The position numbers and the translations under genes were made by a program. 7,973 nucleotides of DNA from Bordetella parapertussis (lineage in GTDB: Bacteria > Pseudomonadota > Gammaproteobacteria > Burkholderiales > Burkholderiaceae_C): assembly GCA_945900685.1 (NCBI GenBank), contig CAMDJS010000095.1, positions 1 through 7,973 of the forward strand. The letters are read 5' to 3'. Under the pieces are notes generated by a model. That model did not search any database. It was not told the origin of the DNA and saw only the letters and a program-made list of their open reading frames with translations. This document shows positions 1-7,319 of this stretch, in pieces (the stretch's first letter is position 1; each line of letters starts with the position of its first letter).

Positions 1-180
1 ATCACCATCTTGGGCATTGACGAAGCTGATAGTTTGAACGGGCAGGTCAGTTGGGTGTCGCCCATCGCGCGGGCTTTGTTGAAATCAAAAGTAGGCGATG
101 TGGTCAGGCTGCAAACACCGGCCGGTATTCAAGACATTGAAGTGATTCAAGTCTCATACCCGGAAAAATCGCCGGACTAA
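1..180 (+). CDS. greB: Transcription elongation factor GreB, C-terminal part (5' end outside window)
   Basis: The frame is open from the first base to the TAA at 178-180 and gives the last 59 residues of a Gre factor. The peptide holds the C-terminal FKBP-like domain signature: ITILGIDEAD, then WVSPIARALLKSKVGD and a TPAG turn before a final beta strand. The PIARALL-K-VGD core is shared by GreA and GreB. The wording around it (a GIDEAD-like loop, WVSPIARALL) is closer to GreB than to GreA, so GreB is preferred. Gre factors enter the secondary channel of RNA polymerase and stimulate cleavage of backtracked transcripts. The coiled-coil tip that does this is not in the window. The gene converges on spoT with 14 bases between the two stop codons, and I see no clear terminator there. 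Confidence 0.85.
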   Translation: MTILGIDEADSLNGQVSWVSPIARALLKSKVGDVVRLQTPAGIQDIEVIQVSYPEKSPD

Positions 181-194
181 GCACGCACTGTTTA

Positions 195-2435
195 TCAGGC
201 ATGCCGGTTAGAGTTTGATCGCTTGACCTGGCTGACGGATGGCAGTCGCTGCAAACTGCCGAGCACGCTGTCCAAGTGAGACGTGTCTTGCACCGCGATC
301 AAAAAACGCAAGTCGGTGGCTTGTTTGCCGCTAACTTCATCGGCCATGCTGACCAACTTGATGTCGGCCTGCGCCGAGGTGATGGCGGCTGCCACACTGG
401 CCAGCACGCCTTTGCCATTGAGCACGGTTACCACAATCCCGGCTTCGAAACTGCGTATGGGTTCGTCCGACCACTCCACAGAGATGAAACGTTCGCTGTC
501 CTTGTGTTGCAAACGCTGCGCCACATGGCAGTCCTGCACGTGCACCACCAATCCTTCACCTCGGCCTAAGTAGCCGACGATGTTGTCGCCGGGCACCGGG
601 TGGCAGCATTGCCCATAGGTGACCGAGGCGTTGTCACTGCCATCGACCACCACGCCGCCTTGCGACACGGTTTCGTGGGCCGTGAAGCGCTCGCGACTCA
701 GCAGCAGCGGGTCTGGGCGCTCGCCCAAATCGGCTAGCAGGCGCACCAAACGCTTTGCCACGATGCTGGCCACGCGTTTACCCAATCCCAAATCGGTTAA
801 GAGTTCTTCGCGGGTTTTGCTGCCGGTGAAGCGCAATAGTTTTTCCCACAAGGACTTGTGTGTCTGGTCGTTGGCCGGCAAGCTGACAAATCCCTCAGCG
901 CGCAAGGCCTGCGCAAGTAATTTTTCTCCCAAATCTTGCGATTCGGTTTGCGCTCTGGTTTTCAAGTAATGCCGGATTTTGGAGCGGGCACGGCCGGTTC
1001 GCACAAACGCCAGCCAGGCTGGATTCGGTGTGGCGTCCTCGGTGGTTTCGACCTCAATCACATCACCGTTGCGCAACTCGGTGCGCAATGACACCGGTTC
1101 GCCGTTGATGCGTGCCGCGACGACGCGGTCGCCCACGTTGCTGTGTACCGCATAAGCAAAATCCACCACAGTGGCACCCCGCGGCAAAGCCATGATGTGG
1201 CTCTTGGGTGTGAACACATACACCGCGTCCGGAAACAAATCCACTTTGACATGATCCCAAAACTCGGTGGCGTCCCGGGTTTCGTCTTGAATATCGAGCA
1301 GCGACTGCAACCATTGCGTGCCAAGGCGTTCGGCTTTCTCGCCGTTGTCATGCGATTTGTACAACCAGTGCGCGGCCACACCGGACTCGGCCACCAAATG
1401 CATGGCCTCGGTGCGCAATTGGAATTCCACATTGATACCTGCTGGCCCGACGAGTGTGGTGTGCAGCGACTGGTAGCCGTTGATCTTGGCAATCGCGATA
1501 TGGTCTTTGAATTTACCCGGCACCGGCTTATAGAGTTGATGCAATATGCCCAGCCCCGTGTAGCAATCGATCAAGTGGGGCAACAAAATGCGCATGCCGT
1601 AAATGTCGGTCACCTGGGCAAAGCTCAAGTGCTTGCCGCGCATTTTTTGGTAGATGGAGAACAAAGTTTTTTCGCGGCCGAAAATATGGATGTTCAGGTG
1701 CGCTTGCCCGAATGCGGTTTCTACTTCGAGTTGCAGTTTTTGCAGCAAGTCGCGTCTGCGGTTGCGCGCTCGTATGACCGCTTTTTCCAGTACCGCATAA
1801 CGCCAAGGCTTGAGGTGTTTAAAGCTCAGATCTTGCAATTCGCGGTAGGTCTGGTTCAGTCCCAGTCGGTGTGCGATAGGTGCGTAAATTTCCAGAGTTT
1901 CGCTGCTGATCGGTTTCCAGCGTGCGCGCGGCATGGACTCCATGGTGCGCATATTGTGGGTACGGTCTGCCAGTTTGACCAGAATAACGCGCACATCACG
2001 CGCCATGGCCAACAGCATTTTGCGAAACGACTCGACCTGACCTTCTTCTTGTGTGTCATAACTCAGTTTGTCCAACTTGGTCAAACCGTCAACCAGTTCC
2101 GCAACCGTAGGCCCGAATTTCTCCAGCAAATCGGTTTTGCTGACGCCGCAGTCTTCCATTACATCGTGCAACAAGGCAGCCATCAAGGCTTGGCTGTCGA
2201 GCTTCCACTCTGTGCACTGCAAGGCCACAGCAATGGGGTGTGTGATGTAGGGCTCGCCGCTGCGGCGTGTCACGCCCAAGTGCGCTTCGTCGGCAAATTT
2301 ATAGGCGCGTCGTACCTGCTCTATGCCTTCAGCACCCAGGTAATCCAACTTGTCAACCAGAGAAGCAAAGCTCGCCGCCGCCGCGTTGCTCGCGGGCGTA
2401 GGTGCTGCTGTTTTGGGTGCGACGGTGGTTGCCAT
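195..2435 (-). CDS. spoT: Bifunctional (p)ppGpp synthetase/hydrolase (RelA/SpoT family)
   Basis: The 746-residue product is a full-length long RSH protein that makes and hydrolyses the stringent-response alarmone (p)ppGpp in the cytoplasm. Domains in order: an HD hydrolase domain (about 43-200) with H66, the intact HDxxED motif H90-D95 and D157; a synthetase domain (about 245-360) with GREK at 253-256, D277, KFKD at 308-311, the YQSLHT loop at 321-326 and E337/Q339; a TGS domain (about 402-465); a conserved-cysteine region with C610-C611-H612 and C636; and a C-terminal ACT domain (about 664-740). The intact HD motif and the basic KFKD (RxKD type, not the acidic ExDD of synthetase-only RelA) point to both activities. 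The ATG at 2433-2435 has no strong ribosome site. An intrinsic terminator separates it from rpoZ upstream. The symbols relA or rel are also used for this gene in betaproteobacteria. Confidence 0.96.
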   Translation of the reverse strand: MATTVAPKTAAPTPASNAAAASFASLVDKLDYLGAEGIEQVRRAYKFADEAHLGVTRRSGEPYITHPIAVALQCTEWKLDSQALMAALLHDVMEDCGVSKTDLLEKFGPTVAELVDGLTKLDKLSYDTQEEGQVESFRKMLLAMARDVRVILVKLADRTHNMRTMESMPRARWKPISSETLEIYAPIAHRLGLNQTYRELQDLSFKHLKPWRYAVLEKAVIRARNRRRDLLQKLQLEVETAFGQAHLNIHIFGREKTLFSIYQKMRGKHLSFAQVTDIYGMRILLPHLIDCYTGLGILHQLYKPVPGKFKDHIAIAKINGYQSLHTTLVGPAGINVEFQLRTEAMHLVAESGVAAHWLYKSHDNGEKAERLGTQWLQSLLDIQDETRDATEFWDHVKVDLFPDAVYVFTPKSHIMALPRGATVVDFAYAVHSNVGDRVVAARINGEPVSLRTELRNGDVIEVETTEDATPNPAWLAFVRTGRARSKIRHYLKTRAQTESQDLGEKLLAQALRAEGFVSLPANDQTHKSLWEKLLRFTGSKTREELLTDLGLGKRVASIVAKRLVRLLADLGERPDPLLLSRERFTAHETVSQGGVVVDGSDNASVTYGQCCHPVPGDNIVGYLGRGEGLVVHVQDCHVAQRLQHKDSERFISVEWSDEPIRSFEAGIVVTVLNGKGVLASVAAAITSAQADIKLVSMADEVSGKQATDLRFLIAVQDTSHLDSVLGSLQRLPSVSQVKRSNSNRHA

Positions 2436-2443
2436 GGCCTAAC

Positions 2444-2473
2444 TGTATCGTTTTGCGGATTGCAGGGTTTCAA
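2444..2473 (-). promoter_or_regulatory. Weak candidate promoter for spoT
   Basis: On the minus strand a TTGAAA (2468-2473, five of six matches to -35) lies 18 bases before GATACA (2444-2449), a poor -10 with three matches. It sits between the rpoZ terminator and the spoT ATG, where a promoter is needed if the terminator is efficient. Transcription would start almost at the ATG. This is inference only; read-through or an alternative sigma factor is equally possible. Confidence 0.2.
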
Positions 2474-2478
2474 TAGCG

Positions 2479-2507
2479 AAAAAAAAGCACTGCCTAGGCA
2501 GTGCTTT
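2479..2507 (-). terminator. Rho-independent terminator after rpoZ
   Basis: Positions 2484-2507 form a perfect 24-base palindrome. It can fold into a 10-bp stem (AAAGCACTGC / GCAGTGCTTT) closed by a CTAG loop. On the minus strand the stem runs straight into eight T residues (A-tract at 2479-2486 on the plus strand). This is the textbook layout of an intrinsic terminator for transcripts coming from yicC-gmk-rpoZ. It begins 24 bases after the rpoZ stop and ends 43 bases before the spoT start codon. On the plus strand the stem is followed only by TTTGTGTG, so it should act mainly in one direction. Confidence 0.88.
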
Positions 2508-2531
2508 GTGTGCTTTTGGAAACTTCAAAAA

Positions 2532-2735
2532 TCAACCGGGGACTTTTTTCAGCATTTCCAAACCGATTTTGCCGGCGGCAATTTCGCGCAAAGCGGTGAC
2601 GCCGGGCTTGTTTTTGCTTTCAATTTTGGGTGTGTGACCCTGAGCCAGCATGCGGGCGCGGTAAGTGGCAGCCAGCACCAGTTGGAAGCGGTTGGGAATT
2701 TGTTCGAGACAGTCTTCAACAGTAATGCGTGCCAT
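2532..2735 (-). CDS. rpoZ: RNA polymerase omega subunit
   Basis: The 67-residue product opens with [24 protein letters not shown], the conserved omega signature, and continues with the N-K--V-ALREIA segment. Omega wraps the C-terminal region of beta' and helps assemble and stabilise RNA polymerase. In gammaproteobacteria it is also part of one ppGpp-binding site. It is shorter than the 91-residue E. coli subunit because the acidic tail is missing; short forms like this are normal in Burkholderiales. The ATG at 2733-2735 is preceded by a GGAG ribosome site (plus-strand positions 2745-2748) with a 9-base spacer. The gene lies 20 bases after gmk and is probably co-transcribed with it. A strong terminator follows. 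Confidence 0.96.
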   Translation of the reverse strand: MARITVEDCLEQIPNRFQLVLAATYRARMLAQGHTPKIESKNKPGVTALREIAAGKIGLEMLKKVPG

Positions 2736-2755
2736 GGTGGTGTGCTCCGGATCGG

Positions 2756-3382
2756 TTAGGTGAGGTTTAAAGCCTGAAAAATATCGGACCTGCTTCGGCG
2801 CTGGGACGCGTATTTGAGTCTTTGCGCATGGACAATGGCTTTGAGGTCGAACAAGGCCTTGTCGAAAAGTTGGTTAATTATAACGAAGTCAAATTCATGC
2901 GCCTTCGCCATCTCTTGCGCAGCGTTTTCTAAGCGCAGTTCAATCACTTCAGGGCTGTCCTCACCACGGCGTTGCAGGCGGGAGCGCAATTCCTCCATGC
3001 TCGGCGGCAGTATGAAAATCAGCACTGCATTGGCAAATATTTTTTTGATTTGCACCGCGCCTTGGAAGTCGATTTCCAAAATGACATCCATGCCCTTGGC
3101 AATACGCTCTTCGATGGTGGCGCGAGAGGTACCGTAGCGGTTGCCGTGCACATGTGCCCATTCCAAAAAAGCCTCGTCTGCCACCATGCGGTCAAATTCA
3201 TCATTGGTGATAAAGAAATACTCGCGCCCATGAAACTCTTGGCCGCGAGGTGCGCGGGTGGTGTGCGACACCGAGGGTTGCACACCGGCGTCGAGTTCCA
3301 TCAAAGCTTTGACGAGGCTGGATTTACCGGCGCCGCTGGGGGCCGCCACCACAAATAAATTGCCGGGATAGGTAGTCATCAT
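2756..3382 (-). CDS. gmk: Guanylate kinase
   Basis: The enzyme phosphorylates GMP (or dGMP) to GDP with ATP, the step feeding GTP and (p)ppGpp synthesis. The 208-residue length matches the family (about 207 in E. coli). Visible features are a P-loop APSGAGKSS at 14-22; the GMP-binding segment [12 protein letters not shown] with S39, R43, R46 and Y55; E74 and Y83; the EIDFQGA strand with D105; and the lid arginines in [11 protein letters not shown]. Two adjacent ATGs exist (3380-3382 and 3377-3379), and either could be the true start. The first overlaps the yicC stop as ATGA, which suggests translational coupling, since no good Shine-Dalgarno sequence precedes either. The gene sits between yicC and rpoZ. 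Confidence 0.96.
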   Translation of the reverse strand: MMTTYPGNLFVVAAPSGAGKSSLVKALMELDAGVQPSVSHTTRAPRGQEFHGREYFFITNDEFDRMVADEAFLEWAHVHGNRYGTSRATIEERIAKGMDVILEIDFQGAVQIKKIFANAVLIFILPPSMEELRSRLQRRGEDSPEVIELRLENAAQEMAKAHEFDFVIINQLFDKALFDLKAIVHAQRLKYASQRRSRSDIFQALNLT

Positions 3383-4293
3383 TCGAGATTTTGTACTTGT
3401 TCACGCATTTGCTCGATCAGCACTTTCATGTCCAGCGAAATGCGTGTGAGTTCGATGGCGCTGGCTTTAGAGCCCAAAGTGTTGGCTTCGCGGTGCAATT
3501 CTTGAATCAAAAAATCCAAGCGTTTGCCCACACCTTCGGGCTGTGTTTTTTGTTTCAACAAGCGCCCGATTTCATCCAAATGGGTTTTCAGTCGGGTGAT
3601 CTCTTCGGCCACATCAGCTCGGATGGCAAAGCTGGCCGCTTCTGCCAGTGCGCGCTCATGCACGCTCTCAGGCAAAGCCTGAGCGTCTGCCAATGCCATG
3701 GCTTCACGCCAGCGCTCTAAGAATTTTTGTTTTTGCAAGGCCACGGCTTGTGGCACCAGCGGCAGCGCCTGGTCGGACAGCGTGTGCATTTGTTTGGCGC
3801 GGCTGAGCAAATCGTCGGCGAGTTTCAGGCCTTCGCGGTGCCTAGCATCACACAGTTGCGCAATCACCGTTTTGGCCAGAGCCATCACGTCAGTCGTCAA
3901 ATCCTGTGGCGCGACCGGGTTGCTGTGCGAGGCCATGCGAATGACTTCGGACACTGACAACAGCGGCGCATCAGGCAGCCACATGCGCACTTGGTTTTGA
4001 ATATTAAGCAGGTTTTTCAGCAAAGGTGTGTCGGGCGTGGCGAGCAAGTTGTCAGTAGCTGATTCGAGATTGACACGAACTTCTACTTTGCCGCGCTTGA
4101 TGCTTTTGCCGACGAGTTCGCGCAGGGCCGGTTCGAGTTGGCGCAATTCTTCGGGCAGGCGAAAACTCAGATCAAGGTAACGGCTGTTGACCGAGCGGAT
4201 TTCAAGACCGAGGTGCAAGCCATGGACAGCAGGCGTGTCAGCGCCGACGTGTGACTGTGCACTGGCATAGCCGGTCATGCTTTGCAGGGACAT
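3379..4293 (-). CDS. yicC: YicC/YloC-family endoribonuclease
   Basis: The 304-residue product carries both ends of the YicC/YloC family: an N-terminal MTGYASAQ motif (from M6) and the C-terminal block [11 protein letters not shown] followed by [20 protein letters not shown]. The family is known from E. coli and Bacillus as cytoplasmic endoribonucleases, and E. coli YicC is linked to small-RNA decay. Specific substrates here are unknown. The protein is slightly longer than E. coli YicC (287), partly through extra residues near 13-27 between the MTG motif and the [13 protein letters not shown] strand. The ATG at 4291-4293 has a GAGAG ribosome site just upstream (about 4298-4302). It is the first gene of the minus-strand group, is divergent from rph, and overlaps gmk by 4 bases. 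Confidence 0.93.
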   Translation of the reverse strand: MSLQSMTGYASAQSHVGADTPAVHGLHLGLEIRSVNSRYLDLSFRLPEELRQLEPALRELVGKSIKRGKVEVRVNLESATDNLLATPDTPLLKNLLNIQNQVRMWLPDAPLLSVSEVIRMASHSNPVAPQDLTTDVMALAKTVIAQLCDARHREGLKLADDLLSRAKQMHTLSDQALPLVPQAVALQKQKFLERWREAMALADAQALPESVHERALAEAASFAIRADVAEEITRLKTHLDEIGRLLKQKTQPEGVGKRLDFLIQELHREANTLGSKASAIELTRISLDMKVLIEQMREQVQNLE

Positions 4294-4385
4294 GGCGCTC
4301 TCATTTCCAAAACTCGCATTATCTCAGGCGACGACAGCGCCTGAACGACAATGGCGGCTTCATTCAACTTGCGATTCATTTGTCC
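4294..4385. promoter_or_regulatory. Divergent yicC/rph promoter region with an inverted repeat
   Basis: This 92-base spacer must hold the promoters of both the yicC-gmk-rpoZ and the rph-rdgB-hemW groups. A good minus-strand -10 (GATAAT, plus positions 4318-4323) lies 24 bases upstream of the yicC ATG, but no convincing -35 stands 16-18 bases further up. Immediately next to this -10 is an inverted repeat with 7-base arms TCAGGCG (4324-4330) and CGCCTGA (4338-4344) and a 7-base centre. For a minus-strand promoter it falls in the -10/-35 spacer, where a repressor or activator could bind. I see no clear plus-strand promoter. Confidence 0.4.
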
Positions 4386-5117
4386 ATGACTTCTTTTGCT
4401 TCACGTCAGACCCGCGCCACCGATGCATTGCGCACGGTTCGCATCACTCGCAGCTTCACCATGCATGCCGAAGGATCGGTATTGATTGAGTTCGGCAATA
4501 CCAAAGTGTTATGCACAGCGTCGGTGGAAGAAAAAGTACCGCCTCACAAACGCGGTTCAGGCGAAGGTTGGGTGACGGCCGAATACGGCATGTTGCCGCG
4601 CGCTACCCACACCCGCAGCGACCGAGAAGCCGCAAAGGGCAAGCAAAGCGGACGCACCCAGGAAATACAGCGCTTGATCGGGCGTTCCATGCGTGCGGTG
4701 TTTGATTTGAAAAAACTCGGCGAGCGCAGCATCCAACTCGATTGCGATGTGTTGCAAGCCGATGGCGGCACGCGCACTGCGGCCATCACCGGTGCTTTTG
4801 TTGCCGCACAAGATGCAGTGAATGGTTTGATCAAGAGCGGCAAACTCAGCGAGTCGCCCATCATCGATCACGTGGCAGCCATCTCGGTTGGTTTGCTGCA
4901 TGGCGTACCTTTGCTGGACTTGGAATACGTGGAAGACTCGGTTTGCGACACCGACATGAACGTCGTGATGACAGGCTCCGGTGGTTTTGTGGAAGTGCAG
5001 GGCACGGCCGAAGGCGCAGCCTTCAGCAGAACCGAAATGGACCAGTTGCTGGCGATGGCTGACAAAGGCATACGCGAGTTGGTGTTGTTGCAAAAAGCAG
5101 CTTTGACCAAGTCATGA
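4386..5117 (+). CDS. rph: Ribonuclease PH
   Basis: RNase PH is a phosphate-dependent 3'-to-5' exoribonuclease that trims tRNA precursors and other RNA 3' ends, working as a ring hexamer. The 243-residue reading (E. coli 238) contains the whole family pattern: [19 protein letters not shown] (25-43), the [19 protein letters not shown] block (59-77), [15 protein letters not shown] (88-103), the phosphate-binding GGTRT loop (127-131), [16 protein letters not shown] with its metal-coordinating aspartates, and EVQGTAEG. The frame is open further upstream, to an ATG at 4251, but that would overlap yicC and add residues unlike the family. The ATG at 4386 gives a family-typical N-terminus. The ribosome site is weak. 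It is the first gene of rph-rdgB-hemW and overlaps rdgB by 4 bases. Confidence 0.96.
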   Translation: MTSFASRQTRATDALRTVRITRSFTMHAEGSVLIEFGNTKVLCTASVEEKVPPHKRGSGEGWVTAEYGMLPRATHTRSDREAAKGKQSGRTQEIQRLIGRSMRAVFDLKKLGERSIQLDCDVLQADGGTRTAAITGAFVAAQDAVNGLIKSGKLSESPIIDHVAAISVGLLHGVPLLDLEYVEDSVCDTDMNVVMTGSGGFVEVQGTAEGAAFSRTEMDQLLAMADKGIRELVLLQKAALTKS

Positions 5118-5719
5118 AAAAAATGGTTTTGGCTTCCAACAACAAGGGCAAACTGGCGGAGTTGCAGGCCATGTTCGCACCCTTGGGTTGGCAGTTGATT
5201 GCGCAAGCAGAGTTGAATATTCCCGAGGCCGATGAGCCGTTTCATACCTTTGTGGAAAACGCCATGGCCAAGGCGCGCCACGCCAGTCGCCTCAGCGGTT
5301 TGCCTGCTTTAGCGGATGACGCCGGGTTGTGTGTCGACGCATTCAACGGTTTGCCCGGTGTACAGACCGCGTTTTATTGCACGCAATTCGGCTATGAAAA
5401 AAGCGACGACAACAACCGCCGCGCATTGCTTGAGCAAATGCAAAACATCACCCAGCGGCGTGCAGCACTTGTCAGCACGCTGGTGGCCTTGCGTCACGCG
5501 GATGACCCCGAACCTTTGATCGCCAGCGGGCGAGCGGTTGGCGAAATCACGCGCGAGTTGCGTGGTGACAAAGGTTTTGGTTTTGACCCGGTGATGTTCA
5601 TTCCCGAGGTGAACATGACATTTGCCGAGATGAGCGAAGCCGACAAAAACGCGCTCAGCCATCGCGGCCAGGCTGCACGTTTGATGCGCGAACTGATGCA
5701 ACAGCGCTGGCTGACATGA
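5114..5719 (+). CDS. rdgB: dITP/XTP pyrophosphatase (RdgB/HAM1 family)
   Basis: The enzyme hydrolyses non-canonical purine nucleoside triphosphates (dITP, ITP, XTP) to monophosphate and pyrophosphate, keeping deaminated bases out of DNA and RNA. The 201-residue product shows the N-terminal [11 protein letters not shown] loop (S8, N9, N10, K13), [11 protein letters not shown] (48-58), the acidic ADDAGL motif with D68 and the catalytic D69, LPGV (80-83), the specificity loop GDKGFGFDP (151-159) and the SHRGQA signature (182-187). The usual DDSGL serine is alanine, and the usual PGV-SARYAG reads [14 protein letters not shown] believe such variants occur in related betaproteobacteria and do not expect loss of function. 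Its ATG overlaps the rph stop, and its stop overlaps the hemW start (both ATGA), so expression of the three is likely coupled. Confidence 0.96.
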   Translation: MKKMVLASNNKGKLAELQAMFAPLGWQLIAQAELNIPEADEPFHTFVENAMAKARHASRLSGLPALADDAGLCVDAFNGLPGVQTAFYCTQFGYEKSDDNNRRALLEQMQNITQRRAALVSTLVALRHADDPEPLIASGRAVGEITRELRGDKGFGFDPVMFIPEVNMTFAEMSEADKNALSHRGQAARLMRELMQQRWLT

Positions 5720-6972
5720 ACTTGGATATCGCGCATTTGATGCGCCCGGGCACATTGAACTTATCTTCATTGCCGCCGCTGTCTGTGTATGTGCATTTGC
5801 CTTGGTGTTTGAAAAAATGTCCGTACTGCGATTTCAATTCACATGAATGGCGTGTGCCTGCATCAAGCGCTGGTGTGATCCCTTTGCACAATGCTGGTGG
5901 TGGTTTGCCTGAAGAGGCTTATTTGGATGCCTTGTGCGCGGACCTTGAGAGCAGTTTGCCGCTGATTTGGGGCAGGCCGGTACACAGTATTTTCATAGGC
6001 GGGGGCACGCCGAGTTTGTTTTCTGCCAAAGGCATTGCGCGATTGATCAGCGATTTGCGCGCCCGTTTGCCGCTGGTGCCAGATTGTGAAATCACGCTGG
6101 AAGCCAACCCGGGTACGTTTGAGAAAGACCGGTTTCACGCGTTCCGCCAAGCTGGCGTGACGCGTTTGTCGGTCGGCGTGCAAAGCTTTAACGATCTGCA
6201 TTTGAAAGCACTAGGGCGCGTGCATGACGCGGCGCAGGCCGTGGCTGCGGTGCAAGAAGCGGCGCAGGCATTTGACACGTTCAATATCGATTTGATGTAT
6301 GCCTTGCCGGGTCAGGACATGGCGGATTTGCAGACCGATCTGTCCACCGCGCTGAGTTTGAAGCCGCCGCATTTATCGATTTACCACCTGACGATCGAGC
6401 CCAATACCTTGTTCGCCAAACACACGCCGCCCGGTTTGCCGCAGGACGATTTGGCCTACGACATGCTGGATGTGATTACCGAGCAAACTGCGCAACAAGG
6501 TTTGCAGCGTTATGAGGTGTCGGCATTTGCCAAAGAGGGACACCGCTGTTGGCACAACACCAATTACTGGCAGTTCGGGGACTATCTAGGCTTGGGCGCA
6601 GGTGCGCACAGCAAATTGAGTTTTGCCCACCGGGTTTGCCGCATGGTCAGACACCGCGAGCCAGGTTTGTACATGCAAAAGGCCATGGCGAATGCGGCCA
6701 TCGCCCAAAGCAACGAGGTCAGCCGAAGCGAATTGCCGTTTGAATTCATGCTGAACGCCTTGCGTTTGAAAGACGGCGTGCCATTGAGTGCCTTTAGCGA
6801 ACGTAGCGGCTTGCCGTTGTCGGCCATAGATAAAGAACTGCAAATCGCGCAGGACAAAGGCTTGCTTTCTAACGATCTTGGCTTCATCAAACCCACCAAC
6901 AAAGGCTTTGATTTTTTGAGCGATTTGCAATCCCTTTTCCTGTCGAAAACCGACGGGTCGGGAGCTGGTTAG
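5716..6972 (+). CDS. hemW: Radical SAM family heme chaperone HemW
   Basis: The 418-residue product carries the radical SAM cluster motif C31-x3-C35-x2-C38 followed by D39-F40. The CxF ending is typical of HemW; true coproporphyrinogen oxidase HemN has a fourth cysteine at that place. Other landmarks are YVHLPWC just before the cluster, IFIGGGTPSLF (92-102, SAM binding), LEANPGTFEKDRF (128-140), RLSVGVQSFND (150-160), NIDLMYALPGQ (190-200), the HNTNYW motif (280-285) and a C-terminal HemN-like winged-helix domain (about 340-408). HemW binds heme and hands it to membrane or cytoplasmic proteins, and older databases mislabel it HemN. The start overlaps the rdgB stop. A loop of about 20 residues after the cluster (46-66) is longer than in E. 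coli. The last residues overlap a possible tRNA promoter. Confidence 0.95.
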   Translation: MNLDIAHLMRPGTLNLSSLPPLSVYVHLPWCLKKCPYCDFNSHEWRVPASSAGVIPLHNAGGGLPEEAYLDALCADLESSLPLIWGRPVHSIFIGGGTPSLFSAKGIARLISDLRARLPLVPDCEITLEANPGTFEKDRFHAFRQAGVTRLSVGVQSFNDLHLKALGRVHDAAQAVAAVQEAAQAFDTFNIDLMYALPGQDMADLQTDLSTALSLKPPHLSIYHLTIEPNTLFAKHTPPGLPQDDLAYDMLDVITEQTAQQGLQRYEVSAFAKEGHRCWHNTNYWQFGDYLGLGAGAHSKLSFAHRVCRMVRHREPGLYMQKAMANAAIAQSNEVSRSELPFEFMLNALRLKDGVPLSAFSERSGLPLSAIDKELQIAQDKGLLSNDLGFIKPTNKGFDFLSDLQSLFLSKTDGSGAG

Positions 6973-6975
6973 AAT
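6970..6975 (+). promoter_or_regulatory. Candidate -10 element for tRNA-Ser
   Basis: TAGAAT matches five of six -10 consensus bases and lies 25 bases before the mature tRNA, overlapping the hemW stop codon (TAG, 6970-6972). No good -35 stands 16-18 bases upstream. The tRNA may therefore be transcribed from here weakly, or by read-through from hemW with processing of the leader. Confidence 0.3.
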
Positions 6976-7000
6976 ACGTTTGCTTGACCAAACACGAACA

Positions 7001-7088
7001 GGAAGCGTGGCAGAGTGGTCGATTGCACCGGTCTTGAAAACCGGCAACGGGAAACCGTTCGTGAGTTCGAATCTCACCGCTTCCGCCA
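7001..7088 (+). tRNA. tRNA-Ser (anticodon UGA)
   Basis: The 88-base gene folds as a class II tRNA. The acceptor stem is GGAAGCG (7001-7007) with CGCTTCC (7078-7084). The anticodon stem is CCGGT/ACCGG (7028-7032, 7040-7044) around the loop CTTGAAA, with anticodon TGA at 7035-7037. A long variable arm (about 7045-7060) is typical of serine tRNAs. The T arm is GTGAG-TTCGAAT-CTCAC. The discriminator is G (7085), as SerRS expects, and CCA is encoded (7086-7088). It reads UCA and other UCN codons. The gene lies 28 bases after hemW. Directly 3' of it the sequence turns AT-rich and foreign-looking, so its 3' half is the probable integration target of the following island. Confidence 0.97.
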
Positions 7089-7142
7089 AAAATCGCACTT
7101 AAGTAATTGATTTATATAGATTTTAATCATTTCTACAGCGTT

Positions 7143-7175
7143 TAAGACACACTCTAAGATACACTACTTGTCTTA
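7143..7175. repeat. Cluster of short TAAGA(C/T)A repeats, integrase arm-site-like
   Basis: Two tandem 12-mers, TAAGACACACTC (7143-7154) and TAAGATACACTA (7155-7166), agree at 10 of 12 bases. A third copy of the core lies inverted as TGTCTTA (7169-7175), so the first and third form a 7-bp inverted repeat around the second. Short repeats this close to a tRNA 3' end resemble arm-type binding sites of tyrosine recombinases. That role is inferred, since no integrase is present to match them. Confidence 0.5.
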
Positions 7176-7273
7176 TTTGTTGCTTAATTTTTAGGCAAAA
7201 TCTCTAGCTTATCACTGCTTTACAACTAGGGCAACCACGCTCTAAATCTTGCTCAAGAACTTGCATTTTTGAG

Positions 7274-7302
7274 ACTAAATTTTTGATGATTTTCACTGTC
7301 AA
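7274..7302 (-). promoter_or_regulatory. Candidate minus-strand promoter in the island edge
   Basis: On the minus strand a perfect TTGACA (plus positions 7297-7302) stands 17 bases before TTTAGT (7274-7279, four of six -10 matches). It would drive transcription toward the tRNA, through the possible short frame at 7204-7302 and the repeat cluster. AT-rich DNA gives such matches by chance, so confidence is low. Confidence 0.25.
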
Positions 7303-7319
7303 TTTAAGTGTCTACGCTC

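Noticed and set aside
198..205. GGCATGCC palindrome at the end of spoT as a shared terminator with greB
   Set aside because: It is only 8 bases with no loop and no T tract on either strand; too weak to call a terminator.
1143..2759. A 538-codon plus-strand open frame opposite spoT
   Set aside because: It is fully antisense to spoT, which has every RSH domain and catalytic motif. The antisense peptide has no recognisable domain and crosses the rpoZ terminator and rpoZ.
4251..4385. N-terminal extension of RNase PH from an ATG at 4251
   Set aside because: It would overlap the yicC start and add 45 residues unlike the family. The ATG at 4386 gives the normal RNase PH length and N-terminus.
4557..5093. 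A 178-codon minus-strand frame opposite rph
   Set aside because: It is a shadow of the highly conserved rph gene and has no recognisable features.
5716..6972. Coproporphyrinogen III oxidase (HemN) as the name of this gene
   Set aside because: The cluster motif ends C-D-F rather than C-x-C, and gene order and length fit HemW, the heme chaperone.
6586..7098. A 170-codon minus-strand frame beginning near the tRNA with AEAVRFELTNGFPLPVFKTG
   Set aside because: This is the familiar spurious protein made by translating the complement of tRNA-Ser; the rest is antisense to hemW.
7101..7132. A/T-rich near-symmetry TGATTTATATAGATTTTAATCA after the tRNA as a terminator
   Set aside because: The arms are nearly all A/T and only about five bases pair, so it would not form a stable hairpin.
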